64,000 nucleotides of DNA from Pelosinus fermentans JBW45 (GTDB lineage Bacteria > Bacillota > Negativicutes > DSM-13327), in assembly GCF_000271665.2 (NCBI RefSeq), contig NZ_CP010978.1, positions 4,757,001-4,821,000 of the forward strand, given 5' to 3'. Position 1 is the first letter of the stretch. The number at the start of each line of letters is the position of its first letter. The position numbers and the translations under genes are program-made. This document shows positions 16,753 to 25,693 of this stretch, one piece after another. The notes below the pieces were generated by a model. It had not been told where the DNA came from. It did no database searches and saw only the letters and a list, made by a program, of their open reading frames with translations.

Positions 16753-18291
16753 TCATGCAGTTGGTCGAATCACATCAATTAAAGTTCCATCCCGATATTC
16801 AACCACCGCAGCGATCTTATCACTCACTTCAATGGGATCAGGCTTACCAGCAAATTCATAAGCAATATTTCTCAGCTCTTCTATATCCATAAGAGGAATA
16901 TTAGCTGCTTTCAAATTCTCCTTTAAATCTGCACGTAAGGGGTTAACTGCTACTCCCCGTTCCGTAACAATGATATCCACCGTCTCTCCAGGAGTACAAA
17001 CCGTATGTACCTGATCGATTACCATCGGCAAACGACCACGTAAGAGTGGTGCCACCACAATCGACAACGCAGCACCTGCTGCCGTATCTTGATGACCTCC
17101 TACAGCTCCCATAATCACACCATTGGAATCCGTAATGACATTCACATTGAAGTTTACATCCACTTCAGTAGCACTTAAAATAACTACATCAAGCTGGTTC
17201 ACAATCGGTCCGCCATTATGGGGATTTGCATAAAAAGCAGCCGACATTTCCTGATGATTTCTATTTTTCTTTATGGATTCTATGGACGGAATATCAAAAT
17301 CTTGTACATCATATACGGCCTTAATGAGCCCCTCTTCTAACATTTCAATAAAAGGTGCCGTTACACCACCCAAACCAAAACTAGCGGTAATGCCTTGTTT
17401 CTGCATTTTTCCCTTTAGGAATCGCGCAGCTGCTAAGGATGCTCCGCCACTGCCTAGTTGGATGGAATAGTCTTGTTTAAAATATCCAGAGTGCTCAATG
17501 GCAGTGGTAGCATATTGAGCGATGAGTAATTCCCGGGGATCTTTACTGATTCTTAGTGCTCCCGAGGCAATTCCTTTGGGGTCGCCAATCGCTTCTACTG
17601 GCACAATATAATCAACTTGCGTTTGTGGAATACTGATGGGAAAAAGAGGATATGGCACTAAATGATCGGTTATAGCCACTACTTTATCCGCATAAGCTGC
17701 ATCCACCATTGCATATCCCAAAGAGCCGCAGGCTGATTTTCCTTCCACGCCGTTGATATTACCATAGGTATCACAGGCAGGTGCCCCAATAAAAGCAACA
17801 TCAATGTGTAGTTCACCGCATTCAATGGCTCTAGCCCGTCCACCATGAGAACGAATAATGGTTGGTTTGGAGAGTTTACCACTGGTCAAAAGCTGCCCTA
17901 GTTTACCCCGGGCACCACTAGTTTCTACCGCAATAATCACACCTTGCTCGATATAGGGAATGATTTCTTCATTAATAGTATTAAGAGAACTAGGTGCAAG
18001 AGTCAGATCTTTAATGCCTTTCTTAGCAATGACAGCCATCACCATATTTAAGACATAATCGCCATTACGAAAATGATGATGAAAGGAAATGGTCATACCA
18101 TCTTTTAAACCAGATGCCTCAATTGCCTGCTCAATGGATGCAAGGACCTTTTCCGAACGTGGTTTATTCACTTTAATAGCAGAACCCGTTAAGCGGCCGG
18201 TTGGCACGTAGGAAAAAGGACCGATATAAGGCTTTACATTTTTAATTCCCACTATACTTTCTGGGATTTCTCTACCAACGCCATTCATCAT
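16753..18291 (-). CDS. citF: Citrate lyase alpha subunit (acyl transferase)
   Basis: Citrate:acetyl-ACP transferase subunit, 512 residues, full length. It exchanges the acetyl group on the CitD prosthetic group for citrate so that CitE can cleave it. The diagnostic blocks are SFHHHFRNGDYVLN near 70, IRSHGGRARAIECGELHIDVAFIGAP near 145 and the CoA-transferase-like VGGHQDTAAGA near 400. The start ATG overlaps the citE stop by 4 nt (ATGA), and AAGGGGGG is the RBS. A citramalate lyase alpha subunit would look alike. Confidence 0.92.
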   Translation of the reverse strand: MMNGVGREIPESIVGIKNVKPYIGPFSYVPTGRLTGSAIKVNKPRSEKVLASIEQAIEASGLKDGMTISFHHHFRNGDYVLNMVMAVIAKKGIKDLTLAPSSLNTINEEIIPYIEQGVIIAVETSGARGKLGQLLTSGKLSKPTIIRSHGGRARAIECGELHIDVAFIGAPACDTYGNINGVEGKSACGSLGYAMVDAAYADKVVAITDHLVPYPLFPISIPQTQVDYIVPVEAIGDPKGIASGALRISKDPRELLIAQYATTAIEHSGYFKQDYSIQLGSGGASLAAARFLKGKMQKQGITASFGLGGVTAPFIEMLEEGLIKAVYDVQDFDIPSIESIKKNRNHQEMSAAFYANPHNGGPIVNQLDVVILSATEVDVNFNVNVITDSNGVIMGAVGGHQDTAAGAALSIVVAPLLRGRLPMVIDQVHTVCTPGETVDIIVTERGVAVNPLRADLKENLKAANIPLMDIEELRNIAYEFAGKPDPIEVSDKIAAVVEYRDGTLIDVIRPTA

Positions 18292-19175
18292 AAGGTTGTC
18301 CCCCCTTCGTTCTTGCCAACTGCATTTGCATATGCTAATGTTCTTTGTGCCCTCTTCACAACTGGAATATCAATCATCTTACCATTTAGCGATACAACGC
18401 CCGATTTACGGGTCAATGATTCTTCATAGGCTGAAATAACTCTTTGTGCATGATCAATTTCTTTTTCCGTTGGTGTGTAAATCTCATGCACAATGTTTAT
18501 TTGTCGTGGATTGACTACGGATTTGCCATCAAAGCCCATCTCTTTAATCCGAGTAGTTTCAGCAATAAAGTCTTCTTCATTATTAACATCACCAAATACT
18601 GTGTCAATGGCATGAATCCCCGCTTCTCTGGCTGCCAAGATCAATTGTCCTCTGCCTGCAAAAAATTCTTTGCCGTCTTTGGTTCGAGAAGTCTGTAAAT
18701 CGGCTAAGTAATCTTCCCCTCCAATAGCAATTGCTACCATTCGTGGGCTTGCTGCAGCAATATCATAAGCGTTGCGGATTCCCTTTGCTGTTTCAATGGC
18801 AGCCATCATGTTAATGCTGCCAGGAAGGAATCCATGTTTTATTTCAGCAGCAGTAATCAGCTCATCAATTTCCTCAATATCAACAGCTGTTTCTGCTTTA
18901 GGCAGGCGTATGAGATCGGGTTTTACGGCTAAAATGGTTTCTAAATCTTTATAGCCAAAAGGAGTGCTGATGTGATTAATGCGTACTGCAACTTCACAAG
19001 AATAGTGGATGAATTTCATGGCGTTATATACCAAATGACGCGCCGCATCTTTCTCGCTAAGGGCCACGGAATCTTCTAAATCAAAGATAATGGTATCCGC
19101 TCCATAGATTCCCGCATTGATTAGCATGCCTGGATTATTGCCGGGTACGAACATCATGGTTCTGCGTAATTTCAT
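18288..19175 (-). CDS. citE: Citrate lyase beta subunit (citryl-ACP lyase)
   Basis: HpcH/HpaI-fold lyase, 295 residues, that splits citryl-ACP into oxaloacetate and acetyl-ACP. Motifs: RRTMMFVPGNNPGML at 4-18, IFDLEDSVALSEKDAAR near 31, VRIN near 63, IRLPKAE near 88, AAIETAKGI near 128 and IGGEDYLADL near 152 (metal and substrate residues). It overlaps citF and citD by 4 nt each. GAGGAGG precedes the ATG. Confidence 0.93.
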   Translation of the reverse strand: MKLRRTMMFVPGNNPGMLINAGIYGADTIIFDLEDSVALSEKDAARHLVYNAMKFIHYSCEVAVRINHISTPFGYKDLETILAVKPDLIRLPKAETAVDIEEIDELITAAEIKHGFLPGSINMMAAIETAKGIRNAYDIAAASPRMVAIAIGGEDYLADLQTSRTKDGKEFFAGRGQLILAAREAGIHAIDTVFGDVNNEEDFIAETTRIKEMGFDGKSVVNPRQINIVHEIYTPTEKEIDHAQRVISAYEESLTRKSGVVSLNGKMIDIPVVKRAQRTLAYANAVGKNEGGTTL

Positions 19176-19456
19176 CCTAGTACCTCCTCTGCTGCTCTAT
19201 CAATTGCCGTCATCATACGAGCTCGAATTGTGCAATCTAAAGCACCTCTATCATTAGCTGCTACATGGACAGCATCAATACCTTGTTCGCGCAAGACCTC
19301 CTGAATCACATTTTTGATTTGACGGCCATACTTTTTCAGCACGGGACTGGTCAGCTCAACATGAATTCCTTTATCTGCTGAGACAGGCGTAAGAATGATT
19401 AAAATGTCATTTGACTCAACTGTGCCAGCTTGACTTGGCTGAATAATTTGTAACAT
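19172..19456 (-). CDS. citD: Citrate lyase gamma subunit (acyl carrier protein)
   Basis: Small acyl carrier protein, 94 residues, which carries phosphoribosyl-dephospho-CoA on a serine; Ser15 in AGTVESND is the expected site. The start is ATG 19454-19456, because TTGGAGG lies 7 nt upstream and the eight codons before it are not family-like. It is the first gene of the operon citD-citE-citF-hydratase-DUF6282-carrier. The ligase CitC and prosthetic-group enzymes CitG/CitX are not in the window. Confidence 0.92.
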   Translation of the reverse strand: MLQIIQPSQAGTVESNDILIILTPVSADKGIHVELTSPVLKKYGRQIKNVIQEVLREQGIDAVHVAANDRGALDCTIRARMMTAIDRAAEEVLG

Positions 19457-19552
19457 ACAATACCTCCAACGTATTTTCAAAAGATGATTTATTGTTGTTA
19501 TCTTCAGAATCTTTCTATTTCAATTGAATTGTACTATAATAAACTCAATAAA

Positions 19553-19570
19553 TAAAATATCGATATTTTA
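19553..19570. promoter_or_regulatory. LysR-type operator candidate
   Basis: TAAAATATCGATATTTTA is a perfect 18-bp palindrome with the T-N11-A style of LysR boxes. It lies between divergent citD and the LysR gene; a weaker second palindrome (ATAAAATATTTTTAT) follows near 19580-19594. Confidence 0.65.
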
Positions 19571-19617
19571 TAAAATCCATAAAATATTTTTATGGCTACT
19601 TAAAGTGAGGAAATACA

Positions 19618-20544
19618 ATGGATGATAAAGATTGCATCATTTTAAAAATTATCTCTGAAGAAAAAAACATTACTAAAGCAGCTGAACGTCTATATATTTC
19701 TCAGCCAGCTCTCAGTTATCGTCTAAAGAATCTTGAAAAAGAATTTAAAGCTCAAATTGTTATACGAAATACTACAGGGATCGTCTTTACCCCTCAAGGT
19801 GAAGAATTACTGGCCTATGCCTTAGAAACACTCACCAAGTTGACAACCATTCGAGAGCGTATCCATAATATGAAAAATTCGGTACAAGGCTCTTTACGTA
19901 TCGGAACTTCTTCCGTTTTTGCTCATTGTGAACTCCCTTCCATACTCAAAGGGTTCCTTACTCTCTATCCCAATGTCGAGATATCAGTAAAAACAGGCTT
20001 AAGTTCTAACATGTATACATTACTGCAAAAAGAAGAAACGACGATTGCCATTTTACGGGGCGATCGTTTCTGGCCGGAAGAAAAATACATGCTGAGTGAA
20101 GAACCACTTTGTCTTGCGGCCTGCCAGCCAGTTGATTTTAAGGATTTACCCTATCTTCCTCGTATTCATTATGGAACAGATTCTGCGCTAAAAGATATGG
20201 TCCATAATTGGTGGCGTGAATCATATCCTTGCCCATCAAAAATAACGATGGAAGTCGATAGTATGGATACCTGCCGGCAAATGGTTCTCCACGACCTGGG
20301 ATGGGCGATCTTACCAGCTATCGGCTTAAAAGAACAGCCCTCACTTTTTACACGAGAATTATACTGGCGTGATAATACCCCTGTTCTACGAAGAACATGG
20401 ATGTTATGTCGCACTTCATCCCTAAACCTTTCTGCAGTTCAAGCTTTCGTCGACTATATAAAAGATTGTTATCACTTAAACAATTCGATCCACTTGCCTT
20501 CCCATAAAATAATTCATCCCTCATTGTCAGATTTTCAAGCATAA
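19618..20544 (+). CDS. LysR-family regulator divergent from the cit operon
   Basis: LysR transcription factor, 308 residues: winged HTH at about 3-62 (KIISEEKNITKAAERLYISQPALSYRLKNLEKEF) and a periplasmic-binding-like co-inducer domain from about 90. GTGAGGA lies before the ATG. Its divergent position, 160 nt from citD with a palindrome between, makes it the likely operon activator, as CitR is in other bacteria. The co-inducer is probably the organic acid substrate. Confidence 0.9.
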   Translation: MDDKDCIILKIISEEKNITKAAERLYISQPALSYRLKNLEKEFKAQIVIRNTTGIVFTPQGEELLAYALETLTKLTTIRERIHNMKNSVQGSLRIGTSSVFAHCELPSILKGFLTLYPNVEISVKTGLSSNMYTLLQKEETTIAILRGDRFWPEEKYMLSEEPLCLAACQPVDFKDLPYLPRIHYGTDSALKDMVHNWWRESYPCPSKITMEVDSMDTCRQMVLHDLGWAILPAIGLKEQPSLFTRELYWRDNTPVLRRTWMLCRTSSLNLSAVQAFVDYIKDCYHLNNSIHLPSHKIIHPSLSDFQA

Positions 20545-20649
20545 CTTTGTTACAATCCAAAACCTTCCTATTATTATTCATTGCAGACTAAAGCAAAAAG
20601 AATTACAATAATGACTAATGAATCACTTTTTATAACAGGGGGTAGATAT

Positions 20650-21780
20650 ATGGATTATAGCTTTTGGAGTACTGCCACACATTATTATCAGCTAATCGAA
20701 ACTGCTTTTAGTTATGAGCATGGATATCGTTTAGGAGTATCAATAGTCATTTTTTTATTTTTTTGGCTATTTAGAAATAAATTTACAAAGTACATTCTTT
20801 ATTTGCTAATAAAAATTTGTAACACAAAAGCAACTGCAAATGAATATTTAATAACTGCATTTAGGTGTCCTTTAGTAAATACAATCGTCGCATTAGGAAC
20901 TTATCTAGCATTACGAAATATTTTTCCTCTTACCTATGATCATTTATTGGATCAACTGTTACGTTCTTTCATTGTTCTCTTTATGGCCCATGGCATACAT
21001 ACGTTAGTGAAGCTTTATGGAAACAATGTGGAAGAATTAGGTAATGTTCTTGATATCAACGTTGATAAGATCTTGATTCCATTCTTCTCAAAAATGATCC
21101 GCTTTCTAATCCTGTCACTTGCCTTTGTAACAATTTGCAGTAACTGGGGATACGACATTAATGGTTTTATCGCAGGTCTCGGTTTAGGCGGGCTTGCGTT
21201 TGCATTGGCAGCTAAAGATCTGCTAGCCAATATATTTTCAGGAATGGTGATTATTGCAGATCGCCCCTTTAGCATTGGCGACTGGATAAAAACAAGTGAT
21301 TTGGAAGGAACCATAGAAGATATCAATTTTCGAAGCACCAAAATTAGAACCTTTGAGCACGCTTTGGTAACAGTACCAAATTCCAATCTTATCAATGCTC
21401 CTATTATTAATTTCACAAAACGAGAAATGCGCAGGATTACCTTCAATCTTGGAGTAACATACGACACTCCAAGTCATGCCCTCAAAAAGTGCATTGAAAA
21501 AATTCAGTACATGCTTGTGCAGCATCCTTCCATTGATAATAAGACGATTTTTGTAAAGTTTGATTCATTTGGTGAAAGCGGCTTACAAATCTTTATGTAT
21601 TTTTTCACAAAAACTACAATCTGGGAAGAATATTTAAATATCAAACAAGATATTAACTTTCAAATCCTGAAAATACTAGAAGAAGAAAATGTAAGCATTG
21701 CCTTCCCTAGAACCAGTCACTATTTCGAAACACCTCTTCAAATCGTTAATCCGGCTCAATCAATTTTGACAAAAGAGTAA
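20650..21780 (+). CDS. MscS-family mechanosensitive channel
   Basis: Small-conductance mechanosensitive channel, 376 residues. Four N-terminal TM segments end in the pore helix GFIAGLGLGGLAFALAAKDLLANIFSG (Gly/Ala packing typical of MscS TM3), followed by the beta domain (PFSIGDWIKTSDLEGTIEDINFRSTKIRT) and the alpha/beta C-terminal domain. It releases osmolytes under hypo-osmotic shock. The start is ATG 20650-20652 after GGGGGT; 23 extra codons upstream lack an RBS. Confidence 0.9.
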   Translation: MDYSFWSTATHYYQLIETAFSYEHGYRLGVSIVIFLFFWLFRNKFTKYILYLLIKICNTKATANEYLITAFRCPLVNTIVALGTYLALRNIFPLTYDHLLDQLLRSFIVLFMAHGIHTLVKLYGNNVEELGNVLDINVDKILIPFFSKMIRFLILSLAFVTICSNWGYDINGFIAGLGLGGLAFALAAKDLLANIFSGMVIIADRPFSIGDWIKTSDLEGTIEDINFRSTKIRTFEHALVTVPNSNLINAPIINFTKREMRRITFNLGVTYDTPSHALKKCIEKIQYMLVQHPSIDNKTIFVKFDSFGESGLQIFMYFFTKTTIWEEYLNIKQDINFQILKILEEENVSIAFPRTSHYFETPLQIVNPAQSILTKE

Positions 21781-21785
21781 AAAAT

Positions 21786-21845
21786 AAAAAGATCGCTGCT
21801 GTATGGCTAAAATAGTCCAAACAGGTACAGCGATCTTTTTATCTT
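21786..21845 (+). terminator. Terminator of the mscS-like gene
   Basis: AAAAAGATCGCTG pairs with CAGCGATCTTTTT, followed by ATCTTTT; it starts 6 nt after the stop codon. Confidence 0.85.
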
Positions 21846-22200
21846 TTAAATAAGCCTTTTATAGGCTTATTTTTTCTACTCCTTCCATTTTAGTTAGAAA
21901 CTCTGGTCCTATATCGTCGAATGCACGGAAACGTTATCGCAATTATCATTCATATAGCCCCTTTGCGTATGATTTATAAAAGATATGAAGATACTAAAAT
22001 AAAACCATGAAGTATCAGAAATGGAGGAGATATTATGATAAGGGTAGCCATGTCAATCGTTGTGCTTTCTCACCAAGCTAATGGATAATGCAGCCTATGT
22101 GGTTACACATGTATATGCTCGTGCTAACGTTGTAACAGCAAGGGTTGATAAATGAATATTCACAGGAAAATTGTTGAAACTATAATAAGAAGGAGAGATT
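21846..22200. other. Intergenic region upstream of cooS with gene scraps
   Basis: No full gene. There is an RBS-led 17-codon ORF at 22035-22088 (GGAGGAG, then MIRVAMSIVVLSHQANG) overlapped in the +1 frame by a 24-codon ORF at 22081-22155 (starting MDNAAYVVTHVYARAN). On the minus strand about 21869-21935, a short open stretch ends FLTKMEGVEKISL. They look like remnants of a deleted gene or a short leader; I cannot name a parent. Confidence 0.4.
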
Positions 22201-24333
22201 ATGCTAATGTCAAATGAGAAAGAAACATTAATTAAAAGTTCGGATCAAACTAGTCGTGGTGATGTGGAGTCAATTGCTGGGAAAGGTGACGCAAGCGGTA
22301 CCAATAATCCTAATGCACATTTTGATGTTCATGAGAATGCTAAAAAATACTATGATATTGAAAAATCGCCTGCTTCTATGGAGGAAGTACATAAATGGCA
22401 GCGCCAGCATATTAAAACCCATGATCAGAGTAAAGATGGGTTTCCCCTTAATATAATAGTCGATCCTGCCATGCGTGAAATGTATCAGCACGTTCACGCG
22501 CAAGGTCTCACTAATGTTTTTGATCGGTTCGAGCAACAGGAGAAGATTCGCTGTAATTTTTGTACATCCGGTTTATCTTGTCAATTATGTGCCAATGGTC
22601 CCTGTCGTATTAATGCCAAGACGCCCCGAGGTAACTGCGGTGTTGATGCAGATGTAATGGTCTCGAGAAATTTTGTGTATCGCCACGTCACGATTGGAAC
22701 TTCAGCAAATATATTCCACGCGCAGCAAGCTGCACGTACTTTGAAAGCAGCTGCCGAAAATCCCAATAGTGGTTTAAAAATCCGTGATAAAGAAAAATTA
22801 CTCAAATATGCAGAAATGGCTGGATTAAACAGCCATGAAGATGTAAATAAAGTGGCGGTTAATTTCGCCAATTGGGTGCTTGAAGATATGGGGAGACCTT
22901 ATTGGGAAGAGTCGGCAATGACCAAAGTCTTTGCTCCTCCTAAACGTCAAGAATTATGGCGCAAATTAGGCTTATTCCCAGGTGGTGGTTTTAGTGAAAT
23001 CGCATTAGCGCAAACAAAGTGCATGACAAATCTGAATGCCGATCCAGTTGATTTTTTACTCACTTCCGTACGATTAGGTGTCGCAAATGAATATCAAGGC
23101 TTATTTGCTCTCGATATTTTACAAGAAATATTAATGGGTACACAAAAGATAAGAACTGCAAAACAAAATATGGGCTTACTCAATAAGGATATGGTAAATA
23201 TTATTACCAATGGACATATGCCGCTTACAGCACACGTTGTAATTGAATTAGCTTCCACTCCTAAATGGCAGGAAAAGGCACGAAAAGCAGGTGCAACGGG
23301 TCTTCAGATATTAGGTCATGTTTGTGAAGGGCAACAGCTGCTTAACTATGAAGATACTGGGAAGATGAGCGCGTACGGTGGTCAGGAAGGGGAATGGTTG
23401 TCAGAAGAATATCTGTTAGCAACTGGGGCAGTGGATCTATTTATGTTTGATTACAATTGTACGATTCCGACCCTGCCCTTATATGCTAAGCGCTTTGGCA
23501 CTACTATGGTTAGTACCCATGAAGTCATTCGTATGCCTGATACACAAGTTGTAGAATTTAAGCCTGAAGAGATGAGTACACAGGCGGAAAAGATCTTAAA
23601 TATGGCAATTGAGGCGTATTCTAAGCGAAAAGCAGAAAATAGAGAAGTCTATATTCCCCCACATGTGTCTGATTGTATGATTGGTTTTAGTACCGAATCA
23701 GTAAAAGCAGCTTTAGGTGGTTCGTGGAAGCCACTGATAGATGCAATTGTAGAGGGGAAAATTCGCGGGATTGCTACGATCGTTGGCTGTACAACTGCTC
23801 GATATGGACAAGGTGGTAGTAACATTTTCCGGATTACGAAAGGTCTTATTGAAAAAGACATCCTAGTACTATCTGGTGGCTGTACTTCATCCGTAATGCA
23901 GTATACTGGGCTGGCAGATCCCAAGGCAGCGGACGAAGCGGGAAGTGGCTTGAAGGCAGTGTGTAAGGCATTAGGAATTCCGCCAGTACTCTCTTATGGT
24001 GCATGTGTAGACATTGGGAAAATGACCCAGACGGCTAAAGAGATTGCTGACGCGCTAGATGTAGATACGAATATGCTGCCAATTGTTATTGGTGCACCTG
24101 AATATTTAGAGCAAAAGGCAGTTGCCGATGCTTGTACTGCCATTGCCCTGGGGTGGCTAGTACATGTTGCCCCAGTTCCTTCGGTGACAGGGAGCGATTT
24201 AGTAGTAAAAACACTAACAGAAACGACTGAAACCTTGGGTTTGGGCAAATTGACAGTGGAAACATCTGCGGACAAAACCGTTCAAATTTATGTAGACCAT
24301 ATTGAGAAAAAGCGCAAAGAGCTTGGAATATAG
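22201..24333 (+). CDS. cooS: Ni-Fe-S carbon monoxide dehydrogenase catalytic subunit
   Basis: Interconverts CO and CO2 with a Ni-4Fe-4S C-cluster; 710 residues, with an N-terminal extension of about 75 beyond the best-known CooS proteins. C127, C130, C135 and C146 are the B-cluster ligands. C118-N-F-C121 gives a CX2C D-cluster pattern rather than CX7C, as in Desulfovibrio-type enzymes with a [2Fe-2S] D-cluster. C-cluster ligands are kept: GHVCEGQ His, FDYNC, VSDC, VGCTT, SGGCTS and YGACVD. AAGGAG lies just before ATG 22201 (a second ATG is at 22207). No cooC, cooF, hydrogenase or acetyl-CoA synthase gene is adjacent, so it may serve CO detoxification or feed a general ferredoxin pool. Confidence 0.93.
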   Translation: MLMSNEKETLIKSSDQTSRGDVESIAGKGDASGTNNPNAHFDVHENAKKYYDIEKSPASMEEVHKWQRQHIKTHDQSKDGFPLNIIVDPAMREMYQHVHAQGLTNVFDRFEQQEKIRCNFCTSGLSCQLCANGPCRINAKTPRGNCGVDADVMVSRNFVYRHVTIGTSANIFHAQQAARTLKAAAENPNSGLKIRDKEKLLKYAEMAGLNSHEDVNKVAVNFANWVLEDMGRPYWEESAMTKVFAPPKRQELWRKLGLFPGGGFSEIALAQTKCMTNLNADPVDFLLTSVRLGVANEYQGLFALDILQEILMGTQKIRTAKQNMGLLNKDMVNIITNGHMPLTAHVVIELASTPKWQEKARKAGATGLQILGHVCEGQQLLNYEDTGKMSAYGGQEGEWLSEEYLLATGAVDLFMFDYNCTIPTLPLYAKRFGTTMVSTHEVIRMPDTQVVEFKPEEMSTQAEKILNMAIEAYSKRKAENREVYIPPHVSDCMIGFSTESVKAALGGSWKPLIDAIVEGKIRGIATIVGCTTARYGQGGSNIFRITKGLIEKDILVLSGGCTSSVMQYTGLADPKAADEAGSGLKAVCKALGIPPVLSYGACVDIGKMTQTAKEIADALDVDTNMLPIVIGAPEYLEQKAVADACTAIALGWLVHVAPVPSVTGSDLVVKTLTETTETLGLGKLTVETSADKTVQIYVDHIEKKRKELGI

Positions 24334-24350
24334 GTCACTATACTAGAAGA

Positions 24351-24397
24351 AAAAGGAACCTCTTGTGAATACTTTTAGTATCCATAAGAGGTTCCCC
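24351..24397 (-). terminator. Terminator of the polyamine operon
   Basis: GGAACCTCTT and its complement form a stem with an inner GATACTAAAAGTATTC hairpin; on the minus strand it exits into TTTTTCTTC. Confidence 0.8.
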
Positions 24398-24404
24398 TAT
24401 ATCA

Positions 24405-25664
24405 TCAAACAGACTCTAATGATTCAATTATCGGCGGTGTAAAGGCTACTGGAGCTTCATTAATTTCAGTAGGTAAGCCCATTGTATCAAGTAAATCAAT
24501 AAACGGCTTTGCCTCTAGTTCTTCAACATTTACCATATGTTTTACATCCCACTCACCGCGGGCAACTAACATCGCTGCCGCTGCTACTGGTACCCCTGCT
24601 GTATAGCTGATTGCCTGGGATTCTACTTCTTGGTAACACTCAGCATGATCACAAATATTATAAATAAAGATTGCTTTTGGTTCATTATTCTTGGTTCCGC
24701 TGATGTAATTGCCAATGCAGGTTTTGCCAGTATAACCAGGAGCTAAGGAGGATGGGTCTGGCAGTAAAGCTTTTAATATTTTAAGAGGCGCGATCTCCAC
24801 ACCTTCTGTTATTTTCACTGGTTTTTCCGAAGTAAGACCAATATTGGTCAAAACGGAAAATACATTAAGGTAATGCTCGCCAAAACCCATCCAGAAACGA
24901 ATGGAATTTGCGTCAATATTCTTAGATAGAGAATGCAGCTCATCATGTCCTGTCAAGTATACGGGACATGATCCCACCACAGGAAAATCATAATCTACAC
25001 GTATGGAGTGAACTTTCTGCAGCACCCATTTACGATCTATCCAAGTCCATACCTTTTTAAATTCTCGGAAATTAATCTCTGGGTCAAAATTAGTGGCAAA
25101 ATACTTGCCATGACTGCCAGCATTAACATCCAAGATATCAATTGTATCAATGGTATCAAAGTATTCCTTTTGCGCTAATGCACACCAGGCATTTACTACA
25201 CCAGGATCAAAGCCAATACCTAATATTGCCGTAATCCCTTTTTCAGCGCAGCGTTCCTTGCGTTTCCACTCATGGTTCGCATACCAAGGCGGATTTTCGC
25301 AAACCTTATCCGGCTCTTCATGAATTGCTGTGTCCATATACACGACACCAGCTTCAATACATGCCTCTAAAACGGACATGTTAATATAGGACTGACCTAC
25401 ATTAATAACAATTTCTGATTTGGTCTCTTTGATTAACTCCACCAAAGATGGAATATTCAAAGCATCTACTTCTCGTGAATACAGTTTCTTTGTTGAATCT
25501 TTTAAGTGACCTTTGCGCAGTATACTTTCGATGATTGCCTCACACTTTTGCTGGGTCCGAGAAGCTATGCAAATATCCCCTAAGACATCGTTGTTCATCG
25601 CGCACTTATGAGCAACTACATGAGCCACTCCCCCAGCACCTACAATTAAAACATTTTTTTTCAT
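24405..25664 (-). CDS. Carboxynorspermidine/carboxyspermidine dehydrogenase
   Basis: NAD(P)H-dependent saccharopine-dehydrogenase-like enzyme, 419 residues, which reductively condenses aspartate semialdehyde with a diamine to give carboxy(nor)spermidine. The Rossmann motif VLIVGAGGVAHVVAHK is at 4-19, and the family segments MDTAIHEEPDKV and GIGFDPGVVNAWCA are present near 110 and 147. It lies 29 nt downstream of the decarboxylase, and the pair makes the complete alternative spermidine route. AGGGAGG precedes the ATG. Confidence 0.88.
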   Translation of the reverse strand: MKKNVLIVGAGGVAHVVAHKCAMNNDVLGDICIASRTQQKCEAIIESILRKGHLKDSTKKLYSREVDALNIPSLVELIKETKSEIVINVGQSYINMSVLEACIEAGVVYMDTAIHEEPDKVCENPPWYANHEWKRKERCAEKGITAILGIGFDPGVVNAWCALAQKEYFDTIDTIDILDVNAGSHGKYFATNFDPEINFREFKKVWTWIDRKWVLQKVHSIRVDYDFPVVGSCPVYLTGHDELHSLSKNIDANSIRFWMGFGEHYLNVFSVLTNIGLTSEKPVKITEGVEIAPLKILKALLPDPSSLAPGYTGKTCIGNYISGTKNNEPKAIFIYNICDHAECYQEVESQAISYTAGVPVAAAAMLVARGEWDVKHMVNVEELEAKPFIDLLDTMGLPTEINEAPVAFTPPIIESLESV

Positions 25665-25693
25665 TTTTTCCTCCCTTACTTGTAATACAATTT

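Noticed and set aside
22181-22186. TATAAT immediately upstream of cooS as its -10 box
   Set aside because: Transcription would start inside the RBS, and no -35-like sequence is found at 16-18 nt spacing.
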